A DNA stretch of 8,464 nt from an uncultured bacterium (GTDB taxonomy: Bacteria; CALINM01), in contig CALINM010000046.1 of NCBI GenBank assembly GCA_938045315.1, forward strand, positions 1 to 8,464, read 5' to 3'. A program made the position numbers and the translations under genes. Of this stretch, positions 1-7,090 are shown piece after piece. The notes below the pieces were generated by a model. The model saw only the letters and a list, made by a program, of their open reading frames with translations. It was not told where the DNA came from and ran no database searches. Numbering within the stretch: position 1 is the first letter of the stretch; each line of letters starts with the position of its first letter.

Positions 1-2
1 TA

Positions 3-113
3 AGTAACCCGGTTAATAAAGCAAAGGTTAGAGTTATTTTGAAAAAAGCCAATAATATTTCTGTTGGGAATGATGCAAGTGATAGTTTTTTCAATATAAA
101 TCCAGCACCATAA
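3..113 (+). CDS. C-terminal end of an exported protein with Ig-like module (5' end outside window)
   Basis: This frame is open from the left edge to the TAA at 111-113 and gives the last 36 residues of a protein whose start lies outside the window. It is recognised by its match to the C-terminus of the multicopper-oxidase locus just downstream. Both contain K-V-R-V-x-L or L-V-R-V-L-L, about a dozen residues later G-x-D-x-S-D, then F-x-(I/V)-N-P at the very end. The residues seen are therefore the final strands of a tandem Ig-like domain that also ends the downstream protease. The gene is on the same strand as the next gene and only 14 nt before its ATG, so the two were probably co-transcribed. 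The function of the whole protein cannot be told; a secreted or surface enzyme paralogous to its neighbours is the reasonable guess. Confidence 0.7.
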   Translation, partial: SNPVNKAKVRVILKKANNISVGNDASDSFFNINPAP

Positions 114-114
114 A

Positions 115-120
115 AAAGGG
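115..120 (+). promoter_or_regulatory. Shine-Dalgarno for the multicopper-oxidase locus
   Basis: AAGGGG lies 7 nt before the ATG at 128, directly after the stop codon of the preceding gene. The strong site and good spacing support 128 as the true start of the oxidase reading frame, and show that the 5' end of this broken locus is still well formed. Confidence 0.6.
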
Positions 121-127
121 GTAAACT

Positions 128-886
128 ATGAAGATGGTAAATAGATTTTTCTACTTCATATCTTTTTTTGCTATTATTTTAATATCTTTTGCTAATGCTG
201 ATGTAAGAGTTCAATGCCCTGGCGATACAAATGGGGATGCAGTAATTGATTCACCTGATCCAAATCATCCTGATGCTGTATGTATTCACCTTACAGCAGG
301 AGATGGTTTTGTTAAAATGGCCGATGGCACTGATTTATACACCTTTGGGTTTAAAAATGTAACAGGTATTCCAGTAAATCAAGTAATGACCGAAGGTATG
401 TTAAATGCTGATTTTCCTGCACCAACAATAAAGGTAAGAGAAGGTCAAGAAGTATATTTAACACTTACAAATGTAGGTATGGCCATGAGACCAGATCTTT
501 TTGATCCCCATTCAGTACACTGGCATGGATTCCCCAATGCCCCATCCATCTTTGATGGAGAACCCATGGCATCTGCAACTATAAATATGGGTAGTAGTTT
601 CACATATTATTATATTGCTCCATCTCCAGGAACTTACATGTACCATTGCCATGTAGAAGCAACTGAACATATGCAAATGGGGATGCTTGGTAATTTATAT
701 GTTACACCTCTTCAGGATGGAACTGTCATAGGAGGATGTTCATCAGCAAAATATGCATATAATGATGGGGATGGTTCAACGTGCTATGATATAGATTATC
801 CAGTCCAGATTCACGCCTTTGACTCAAATTTGGTGGTTATTTCTTTATGTGGCACTCCCATAAAATTATGTAAGAATATATCTTGA
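128..886 (+). pseudogene. Fragment 1: signal peptide and copper-binding N-terminal cupredoxin domain of a multicopper oxidase
   Basis: The 252-residue open frame begins with a Sec signal peptide (residues 1-24, cleavage likely after FANA). A Cys-flanked, Asp-rich segment (30-52) with a Ca-binding-like G-D-T-N-G-D-A run follows. The cupredoxin domain spans about 55-195. HWHG at 131-134 supplies a type 2/type 3 copper His pair. The block starting HCH at 173-175 and running through E-H-M-Q-M-G-M to 186 supplies the type 3 His residues and the type 1 Cys/His/Met set. The type 1 copper site therefore lies in the first domain, as in one group of bacterial three-domain oxidases. A second conserved block, Y-N-D-G-D-G-S-T to Y-P-V-Q-I, lies at 211-227. 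From about residue 234 the frame stops resembling the family and runs to a TGA, so the other copper-ligand domains are missing. This piece is the best-preserved part of the locus; a secreted single-domain product could be made but would lack the full trinuclear copper centre. Confidence 0.8.
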
Positions 887-1355
887 AAATAATTTGCCAG
901 TTCCAATATCAATAATAATACCTGGCCAATATCAAAAAAACGGTGGAGGTCCTGTTAGAAATTTTAGTGGAAGGGTTCAGTCATTAAGTCACGAAACGCC
1001 ACCGGGGAATACAATACCAGTGTTATATGAATGGGATGACTTTAAAGCAGGTACTTATCTTCTACATAGTGGTACAGATATGGCAATTCAAGTTCCTATG
1101 GGCTTATACTGTGTAGTAAAGAAAGATGTATCACCAAACCAAGCTTATGGTATAAATACTTCATATACAAATGATGCGGTAATTGTTTTTAGCGAAATTG
1201 ATCCTGATCTTAATATTGAGGTAAATAATAATCCTGGTGTTGGTACGATTAGTTCTATTGATTATAAACCCAAATATTATCTTATAAATGGTAGCTCCTT
1301 TTATCCTGGTTTTGAATCCATTGACATTGGTACTGCTGGTTCACTAAGCTTATAA
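864..1355 (+). pseudogene. Fragment 2: cupredoxin-like domain of a multicopper-oxidase-family protein, no start of its own
   Basis: The first possible start in this frame is a TTG at 894, but recognisable coding sequence begins earlier, at about 870, with V-R-I-Y-L-E-N-N-L followed by P-V-P-I-S-I-I-I-P-G-Q. The preceding stop in this frame is at 861-863. The continuation of protein similarity upstream of any start codon shows that this is a gene remnant. The domain ends with A-G-T-Y-L-L-H-S-G-T-D and V-P-M-G-L-Y, which occupy the place of the HCH...GM copper block in typical oxidases but have no Cys, so no type 1 site is expected here. Conserved S-E-I-D-P-D-L and K-Y-Y-L-I-N-G-S-S-F follow and lead into the third domain. 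The frame stops at TAA 1353-1355. Inserting one base near 1351-1352 restores S-L-I-R-I-V-N and joins it to the next fragment. Its style differs from fragment 1 and it may stem from a second, non-catalytic oxidase-like gene or domain set. Confidence 0.7.
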
Positions 1356-2464
1356 GAATTGTAAATAGTGGATTAAAAGATAGAGTCTTTTCGATGGGGG
1401 AAAATTACTTTAAGGTAATTGCCGAGGATGGTAATGAATACCCATATCATCAAAATAATTTAGCTCTTATTGTTGCGGCAGGACAGACGAAGGATGTATT
1501 ATTTACTCCAAACAATTCAGGCTACTATCCCATATTTGATAGAAAGTTAGGGTTGAAGAATTATTTGCAGACAATGGGAGGGATGTTAGCTTATTTGAGG
1601 GTAAAGAGCACAAATGAATTTACATTGAATGTGAGTAAAACTGGCACAGGTGCAGGAAAAGTTATAGTTTCAGGTATTCCTGGAGGAATAGATTGTGGTA
1701 ATGATTGTACGGAAACATATAATGAAAATACTGTTATTAGATTGAAGGCTATTCCAGATATTAATAGTATTTTTGTAGGATGGTCAGGGGGATGTACAGG
1801 AAATGGGGATTGTGAAATTACACTAAGTTCTAATATTACTGTAATAGCTAACTTTGCTCCCCTTACAAATATAATTGTTAATAATCCAAATGGTGGTGAG
1901 ATATTAAAAACAGGTTCTAACTATCTTATTAAATGGCAAGCTCCCTCCAATGCATCCCGTTTTTCTATTTTTTATTCCTTGAACAATGGTAGTAGTTGGA
2001 ATTTAATAACTAAGAATATTACTCGAAGAGATTATTTTTGGAATATACCTGCAATTAAAAATAATACCAAAAAAGCTAAAATAAAGGTTATAGGTTATAA
2101 CACTTCAAATGCACAAGTGGGGATTGATAGTTCTGATTTGCCCTTTAGTATTGAGGTGGTTAAAGTTACATCCCCTGACATATCAGGGTTTGTTTTTACT
2201 TCTGGATCACCATGGCAGATAACATGGGAAACATTTATGACTATTCAACCCGTTGCCAGTACTGTAATTCAATATTCAACAAATGGTGGGCTTACATGGA
2301 AAACTTTAGTAACACTTACTGGTAATCCTGGTAGTTATTCTGGGGTTGTTCCATCTGTTACAAAAACGACTACGAAGGGTTTAGTGAGAGTGCTTTTAAG
2401 AAATTAGAAAAATAGTGTTATAGGTTCTGATACAAGTGATAACCCTTTTACGGTAAATCCATAA
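1352..2464 (+). pseudogene. Fragment 3: last cupredoxin-like domain, InlB-type repeat and two Ig-like domains
   Basis: The open frame has a possible ATG at 1394, but homology begins at 1352 (I-R-I-V-N-S-G-L), upstream of it. Counting from 1394, residues 1-70 finish a cupredoxin-like domain (V-I-A-E-D-G-N near 8-14, and G-G-M-L-A-Y-L near 62-68). Residues 74-156 match the divergent InlB B-repeat type, with W-S-G-G-C, N-F-A-P and two Cys pairs (101/105, 134/140) that could form disulfides in the envelope. Residues 160-258 and 259 onward are two related Ig-like domains carrying N-P-N-G-G-E, I-K-W, N-N-G-S-S-W, then I-T-W, N-G-G-L-T-W-K and G-N-P-G-S-Y. TAG at 2405-2407 interrupts the last domain. 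The same frame goes on with V-I-G-S-D-T-S-D-N-P-F to the TAA at 2462-2464, which matches the end of the gene at 3-113. The stop is therefore a nonsense change, and the natural end is 2464. Confidence 0.75.
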
Positions 2465-2470
2465 GTTAGT

Positions 2471-2496
2471 GGGGGTTTTTAGAACTCCCTATTTTT
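2471..2496 (+). terminator. Rho-independent terminator after the oxidase locus
   Basis: GGGGGTT (2471-2477) pairs with AACTCCC (2483-2489), giving a 7-bp stem with one G-T wobble around the 5-nt loop TTTAG. TATTTTT follows. It lies 7 nt after the natural end of the oxidase locus. Transcription may be reduced here before the small exported-protein gene, whose ribosome site begins only a few bases later. Confidence 0.65.
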
Positions 2497-2515
2497 ATAA
2501 AAGGTTTTTTAATTG

Positions 2516-2965
2516 ATGAAAAAAATTTTTTTTAATTTTATCATTATTTTTTTGATAACCACTAATTTGCATGCCAAAAAAGTGGTTAATTTTAAAAACA
2601 ACACATTAACAATAAATAAAAAAAATGAAAATTTTGAATTGCTTAAAAGCCTGGGTATAGAAATAGTGTCCTTGAGACTAACTGGCTATGGAAAATTTAT
2701 AGACTTTAGATATAAAGTTATCGATATTGAAAAGGCATCAGAAATGTTTAATCCTAAAATCAAGTGCTATTTATTTGATCCTAAGACAGGTAATAAATTT
2801 TATATTCCCCATACACCGAAAGTAGGTTCTTTGCGCTCCTATGGTACGCCAGTTAAAAACAGAGTTTACTTTATGCTTTTCAGTAATAACGGTGTTTTAA
2901 AGAAAGGTAGTGCAGTAAATATTGCAATTGGCGATACTATCATTGAGAATTTAGTGATAGAATAA
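2516..2965 (+). CDS. Small conserved exported protein of unknown function
   Basis: The product is a 149-residue protein with a clear Sec signal peptide: M-K-K start, a hydrophobic Ile/Phe/Leu stretch to about residue 17, and likely cleavage after L-H-A near 20-21. The mature part of about 128 residues has no membrane segment and reads as a compact beta-rich domain. Its conserved-looking blocks are S-L-G-I-E-I-V-S-L-R-L-T, I-D-F-R-Y-K-V, Y-L-F-D-P-K-T-G, P-K-V-G-S-L-R and V-Y-F-M-L-F-S-N, ending I-G-D-T-I-I-E-N-L. From memory it resembles uncharacterised exported proteins of other bacteria, but no function can be assigned. It has one Cys and one His in the mature region, so no obvious metal or redox site. 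An in-frame TTG at 2513 is one codon upstream; AAAAGG at 2499-2504 is 8 nt from TTG and 11 nt from ATG, so either start is possible, and ATG followed by Lys-Lys is preferred. The protease gene follows after 5 nt, so the two are probably translated from one message. Confidence 0.8.
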   Translation: MKKIFFNFIIIFLITTNLHAKKVVNFKNNTLTINKKNENFELLKSLGIEIVSLRLTGYGKFIDFRYKVIDIEKASEMFNPKIKCYLFDPKTGNKFYIPHTPKVGSLRSYGTPVKNRVYFMLFSNNGVLKKGSAVNIAIGDTIIENLVIE

Positions 2966-2970
2966 TAATA

Positions 2971-5223
2971 ATGAAATTTTTAAAAACTCTTATACTCTCT
3001 TTTTATTTAATATTCTATTCTTTCAACGTATATGCTGGAACAATATCTTCAGAACTTGAGGAGTTTCTATCTTCAGCTGGAGAACAGGAATTAGTACCTG
3101 TAATTGTGAAATTTAAATCTTTTAAATTTAAAATAAAGGAAAGCAAGAAAAAAAGCAGGGTAGATTTGGTGAAAGTCCTGAAAAATGAACATGATAAATT
3201 GAAAGAAAAAATTAAAAGTACTTTTAAATTGTTTGGTATTAAACAAATTAACGATTTATGGCATATAGGTGGTTTTTCTTTTTTAGCAAAGCCTGAATTA
3301 ATAAGAAAAATTTCTTATTTATACGATGATGCTGAAATTAAATTAGATAGGACAATTGACATGCCTTCTTTTGAAGCTACTGACATAAATACAAATGAAT
3401 GGAATATTGATATCATTGGTGCTCCGAAACTTTGGAGTTTAAACATTAAGGGACAAGGGGTTGTGGTTGCAAATTTAGATACTGGTGTTGATTATTCTCA
3501 TCCTGATTTATATCATAAATGGAGGGGAGGAAATAATAGCTGGTTTGATCCTTATGGTATTTATTCTCAACCCCATGATGTAAACGGTCATGGCACAGGT
3601 ACTATGGGAATAATAGTTGGTGGAGATTTTAGTGGGACTAATATTGGTATTGCACCAGAATCTAAATGGATAGCTGTAAAGATTTTTGATGATTCAGGTA
3701 AGGCACAGATAAGCAAAATACATCAAGCTTTTGGTTGGATTTTAGATCCCGATGGTAATCCAGATACTGATGATGCACCTCATATAGTTAATAATTCTTG
3801 GGGATTTATAGAAATAAATCAATGTAATAATGAGTTTGAAGATGATATCGAGATACTGAATGATGCAGGTATTGCAGTAGTTTTTTCTGCTGGAAATTCA
3901 GGGCCACAAAAGCCATCAAATAGTAGCCCAGCTAATAATAGAGGGGCATTTTCAGTAGGGTCTGTTGATAATAGTCTAAACATTTCATATTTTAGTTCGA
4001 GGGGGCCATCAGTTTGTACTTATAATATTTTTCCCCATGTTGTTGCGCCTGGGAGTTATATAAAAACAACGGATCTCTTCTTAAATGGGGCAAAGCAAAA
4101 TTTCTATACAATTGTATCAGGCACTTCTTTTGCATCACCCCATGTTGCAGGTGCTCTAGCATTACTTAAATCTGCTTTCCCTGAAAAATCCATTCGAGAA
4201 TTGATTAACGCCATAAAAATTACCTCGATAGACTTAGGTGAGTATGGTTCAGATAACGATTATGGTGCTGGAATAATAAATGTTAAAGATGCCTATAATT
4301 ATCTGGCTGATATACCTGAAATAACGGTTGACAGGAATTCACATACTTTTGTTAAAACATTAATTAACCAGAATTCTTCTGAAGCTACTTTCACTCTTAA
4401 AAACAATGGTTATGGCAACTTATTTATAAATCTGATAAGAATAGAAGATGATGTAAACTTTTCATTAACCTTTGATAGTTGCTCGGGCTTTAATTTAAAC
4501 TCTAAAGAGTATTGTTCAATAAAAATAATATTTAATCCAAAAATTACGGGTATTATTAGTACAAAACTTTTTATTCACTCCAATGATCCTTTTACACCTG
4601 AAAAGATTTTAAATATATCTGGAATAGGCATACTGGAAAGGTTAAGAATATTAACACCTAATGGCGGGGAATCATTAACGGCTGGTTCTTATGTTGAGAT
4701 TAAATGGGCAGAAACAAAAGATACCGAATTTTATACAATACAACTAAGCAAAAATAATGGTTTTTCTTGGACTACTATCGCTAAATTTGTGAAAGGCAAT
4801 AGCTATAATTGGATAGTACCAACAGATATTTATAATCGAACTAAGTGTCTAATAAGAATTTTAGGTTATGATTACAGAAAAAAATATATTACTAAAGACA
4901 TTTCTGACGCTTCCTTTTCTATAGTTGTAATAAGAATTAATATGTCAGTAAGTAAAGATCTTATACTTAATGAAAGTTTGTTAAGAATAAGCTGGGATAC
5001 CTATCAGTTAATAAGGCCTGTGAATATAGTGGAGATATATTTTACTTTAAATGGTGGTTTATCTTGGAAAAGAATAGGACAAATGGAGGGTAACCCTGGG
5101 TATTATGATTGGAAAATAATCCAAAAACCTTCAAATAAATGCTATGTTAAAATAGTTTTTAGAGATATTAATAATATAATAATTGGCACAGTAAAAAATA
5201 GTCTTCCCTTTTCCATAATTTAG
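2971..5223 (+). CDS. Secreted subtilisin-family (S8) serine protease with choice-of-anchor D-like and tandem Ig-like domains
   Basis: This is a complete 750-residue preproprotease. A Sec signal peptide covers 1-22 (cleavage after V-Y-A). A charged, helix-rich propeptide of inhibitor-I9 type covers about 25-130. The S8 catalytic domain spans about 143-445: Asp170 in L-D-T-G-V-D, His207 in G-H-G-T-G, oxyanion Asn309 in S-A-G-N-S-G, and Ser386 in S-G-T-S-F-A-S-P-H-V-A-G. The order and the N-N-S-W-G motif (274-278) resemble the bacillopeptidase F-like group. The usual HGTH is HGTG here, which leaves the catalytic His in place. Residues 449-555 resemble a choice-of-anchor D/ASH-type beta domain with a Cys pair (504/515) and H-S-N-D-P. 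Residues 557-750 are two Ig-like domains like those ending the oxidase locus, the second less conserved. All catalytic residues are present, so an active extracellular or surface enzyme is expected; its substrate is unknown. The ATG is 5 nt after the previous stop with no strong ribosome site, suggesting translational coupling. Confidence 0.9.
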   Translation: MKFLKTLILSFYLIFYSFNVYAGTISSELEEFLSSAGEQELVPVIVKFKSFKFKIKESKKKSRVDLVKVLKNEHDKLKEKIKSTFKLFGIKQINDLWHIGGFSFLAKPELIRKISYLYDDAEIKLDRTIDMPSFEATDINTNEWNIDIIGAPKLWSLNIKGQGVVVANLDTGVDYSHPDLYHKWRGGNNSWFDPYGIYSQPHDVNGHGTGTMGIIVGGDFSGTNIGIAPESKWIAVKIFDDSGKAQISKIHQAFGWILDPDGNPDTDDAPHIVNNSWGFIEINQCNNEFEDDIEILNDAGIAVVFSAGNSGPQKPSNSSPANNRGAFSVGSVDNSLNISYFSSRGPSVCTYNIFPHVVAPGSYIKTTDLFLNGAKQNFYTIVSGTSFASPHVAGALALLKSAFPEKSIRELINAIKITSIDLGEYGSDNDYGAGIINVKDAYNYLADIPEITVDRNSHTFVKTLINQNSSEATFTLKNNGYGNLFINLIRIEDDVNFSLTFDSCSGFNLNSKEYCSIKIIFNPKITGIISTKLFIHSNDPFTPEKILNISGIGILERLRILTPNGGESLTAGSYVEIKWAETKDTEFYTIQLSKNNGFSWTTIAKFVKGNSYNWIVPTDIYNRTKCLIRILGYDYRKKYITKDISDASFSIVVIRINMSVSKDLILNESLLRISWDTYQLIRPVNIVEIYFTLNGGLSWKRIGQMEGNPGYYDWKIIQKPSNKCYVKIVFRDINNIIIGTVKNSLPFSII

Positions 5224-5230
5224 GTTTATA

Positions 5231-5251
5231 TTATTTTGCTTAACAAAATAA
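5231..5251 (+). repeat. Perfect 8-bp inverted repeat between protease and typA
   Basis: TTATTTTG (5231-5238) and CAAAATAA (5244-5251) are exact reverse complements around the 5-nt loop CTTAA, placed 13 nt before the typA start. No T-run follows on either strand and the stem is almost all A-T, so a standard terminator is unlikely. It could be a protein-binding palindrome or a weak leader hairpin near the typA ribosome site, or chance in AT-rich DNA. Confidence 0.4.
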
Positions 5252-5264
5252 AAGAATAAAAATA

Positions 5265-7070
5265 ATGGATACAAAAAAAATTAGAAACATTGCTATCATT
5301 GCCCATGTGGATCATGGAAAAACAACATTAGTAGATGCCATGTTAAAACAGAGTGGTATATTTAGAGACAATCAAATTATTCAGGATAGAGTATTAGATA
5401 GAATTGATTTAGAAAGAGAAAAGGGCATAACAATAATGGCCAAAAATACTGCTATTTTTTATGGGGATTATAAGATTAATATTGTTGATACACCTGGCCA
5501 TGCGGATTTTGGTGGGGAAGTAGAAAGAACCTTAAAATTAGTTGATGGTGCTCTTCTACTTGTTGATGCTTCAGAAGGTCCACTACCCCAAACCCGATTT
5601 GTGCTCAAAAAGGCTTTAGAACTTCAACTCCCAATAATTGTTATTATAAATAAAATTGATAGAAAGGATGCAAGAATAAAGGAAGTACTTGATGAAGTCT
5701 ATTATTTATTTATCGATCTTGATGCTAACGAAGAACAATTGAATTTTCCTGTTATCTATACAAACGCAAAAAGTGGAGTTGCGAAAAATGATATTCAAGA
5801 TGAAGAGGCAAATCTAAAAAAATTATTTGACAAAATTATTGAATATATCCCTGCACCGAAAGGTTTCATTGATGCAGCCCTACAAGTTCTCATAGCCCAC
5901 ATAGAATATGATGATTATGTTGGTAAGCTTGCTATGGGAAGGGTTTTTAATGGCAAGCTAAGAATAAATGAAAACATAGCTTTTGGTAAAAAGGAAGGAA
6001 GTTTAAAACAGGGTAAAACATCAGCTTTATTTGTATTTCAAGGATTGGAAAGAATAGCTGTAGACGAAGTTTATGCGGGAGATATAGTTGCAATTGCTGG
6101 TTTAGAGGATATAAATATTGGTGATACAATAACTGATGTAATAAATCCCAAGTTATTACCTCCTATTAAGGTAGATGAACCAACAATTGCAATGGTATTT
6201 TCAGTTAACACCTCACCCTTTGCGGGCAGAGAGAGTAGATTTGTTACTTCCAGGAATTTAAGAGAGAGGCTTTTCAAAGAAGCCCTTCACAATGTGAGTA
6301 TCAAGGTTGAAGAGTTACCCGGTGGTGAAGGATTTAAAGTTATGGGGAGAGGAGAGCTACAATTAGCGATTTTGATAGAAATGATGAGAAGAGAAGGATA
6401 TGCTTTTTCGGTCTCTAAGCCTGAAATAATTATTAAAGAAATAGATGGGAGATTATATGAACCTATGGAATATGTGGTAATAGATTGCCCCGAAGAATAT
6501 ATGGGGGTTGTGCACCAACAAATGGGTATAAGGAGGGGTAATCTCCTTAAAATGGTTAATCATGAACAGGGAAGGGTAAGATTGGAATTTAGAGTTCCAT
6601 CCAGGGGATTGATTGGTTTTAGAAACATTTTCCTAACCGATACAAGGGGTACTGGTATCATGCATAGCGTTTTTGATGGTTATGAACCTTATTCAGGTAA
6701 AATTACACAAAGACCTACGGGTACACTTGTAGCGGATAGACCCGGAAGAGCCACTGTATATGCCCTTTATCATCTTCAACCAAGAGGAATTCTCTTCATT
6801 TCTGAAAATACAGAAGTTTATGAGGGTATGATTGTGGGAGAAAATTCAAGGGAAGTGGATTTATATGTAAATGTTACTAAAGAAAAAAAATTAACAAATA
6901 TAAGAGCTTCAGGTTCTGATGAAGCCTTGAGATTGACCCCTCCACAAATAATGAGTTTAGAAAAGTGTATTGAATTTATTAAAGATGATGAACTTATTGA
7001 AGTAACACCAGTTGCCATAAGAATGTGTAAAAAAAATCCTGATAGATCTAGATTAAAAAGGGGAGAATGA
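5265..7070 (+). CDS. typA: Translational GTPase TypA/BipA
   Basis: This encodes a 601-residue ribosome-associated GTPase of the EF-G/LepA superfamily, which acts in the cytoplasm on the 70S ribosome or on 50S assembly and matters mostly under stress or cold. The length is usual for the family. The G domain has G1 A-H-V-D-H-G-K-T-T (13-21), G2 R-E-K-G-I-T-I (51-57), G3 D-T-P-G-H (75-79), G4 N-K-I-D (129-132) and a G5-like N-A-K-S-G (167-171). Domain II follows from about 200, then EF-G III- and V-like domains. The C-terminal domain specific to TypA has [14 protein letters not shown] and R-P-T-G-T-L-V, and near the end L-T-P-P. No key residue is missing. The ATG at 5265 gives the standard family N-terminus (K[10 protein letters not shown]); only a weak purine stretch precedes it. 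It lies 41 nt after the protease with no terminator between, so read-through is possible, but a functional link to the secreted proteins is not implied. Confidence 0.97.
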   Translation: MDTKKIRNIAIIAHVDHGKTTLVDAMLKQSGIFRDNQIIQDRVLDRIDLEREKGITIMAKNTAIFYGDYKINIVDTPGHADFGGEVERTLKLVDGALLLVDASEGPLPQTRFVLKKALELQLPIIVIINKIDRKDARIKEVLDEVYYLFIDLDANEEQLNFPVIYTNAKSGVAKNDIQDEEANLKKLFDKIIEYIPAPKGFIDAALQVLIAHIEYDDYVGKLAMGRVFNGKLRINENIAFGKKEGSLKQGKTSALFVFQGLERIAVDEVYAGDIVAIAGLEDINIGDTITDVINPKLLPPIKVDEPTIAMVFSVNTSPFAGRESRFVTSRNLRERLFKEALHNVSIKVEELPGGEGFKVMGRGELQLAILIEMMRREGYAFSVSKPEIIIKEIDGRLYEPMEYVVIDCPEEYMGVVHQQMGIRRGNLLKMVNHEQGRVRLEFRVPSRGLIGFRNIFLTDTRGTGIMHSVFDGYEPYSGKITQRPTGTLVADRPGRATVYALYHLQPRGILFISENTEVYEGMIVGENSREVDLYVNVTKEKKLTNIRASGSDEALRLTPPQIMSLEKCIEFIKDDELIEVTPVAIRMCKKNPDRSRLKRGE

Positions 7071-7090
7071 GTATTTATTGTTTAGATGTA

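Larger units (their letters stand above)
128..2464 (+). pseudogene. Decayed multicopper oxidase locus with InlB-type and Ig-like C-terminal domains
   Basis: Three consecutive open frames on one strand together encode parts of an exported multicopper-oxidase-like protein. In order they give a signal peptide, a cupredoxin domain with copper motifs, further cupredoxin-like domains, an InlB-type B-repeat and two tandem Ig-like domains. The frame is broken near 829-871, where two reading-frame changes occur within about 40 nt. It is broken again near 1352, where a single missing base explains the shift, and at 2405-2407 by an in-frame TAG. After that TAG the same frame continues for 18 further codons of recognisable sequence to the TAA at 2462-2464. 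Three lesions of different kinds, none in a long homopolymer, argue for real decay more than sequencing error, though an assembly fault at the first junction cannot be excluded. When intact, such proteins oxidise phenols or metal ions such as Fe(II) or Mn(II) outside the cytoplasmic membrane using O2. No active oxidase is expected from this locus. Confidence 0.8.

Noticed and set aside
820-880. Programmed ribosomal frameshifting joining the oxidase frames
   Set aside because: No slippery heptamer with a downstream structure was seen, two frame changes occur within 40 nt, and the sequence on either side belongs to distant parts of the protein. Deletion fits better.
864-1394. Separate genes starting at TTG 894 and ATG 1394
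   Set aside because: Recognisable domain sequence continues upstream of both starts, no convincing ribosome sites or signal peptides precede them, and they complete each other after restoring one base. They are fragments of a broken gene, not independent genes.
2405-2407. TAG as a sense codon (pyrrolysine or code change)
   Set aside because: The protease gene uses TAG as its end, and the oxidase locus already carries other inactivating lesions, so a nonsense mutation is simpler.
5204-5232. Promoter for typA with TATATT at 5227-5232
   Set aside because: The -10-like hexamer is good, but the sequence 17 nt upstream (TTCCCT) is a poor -35 match, and such hexamers are common in DNA this AT-rich.
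5947-6277. Minus-strand open frames inside typA
   Set aside because: They lie fully within the strongly supported typA frame, lack ribosome sites and show no domain-like composition. The minus-strand frame at 6818-7018 is rejected for the same reason.
7071-7090. Bidirectional terminator between typA and the methyltransferase
   Set aside because: The 20-nt convergent gap holds only a 5-bp TATTG/CAATA pairing with a 15-nt loop, too weak to call.
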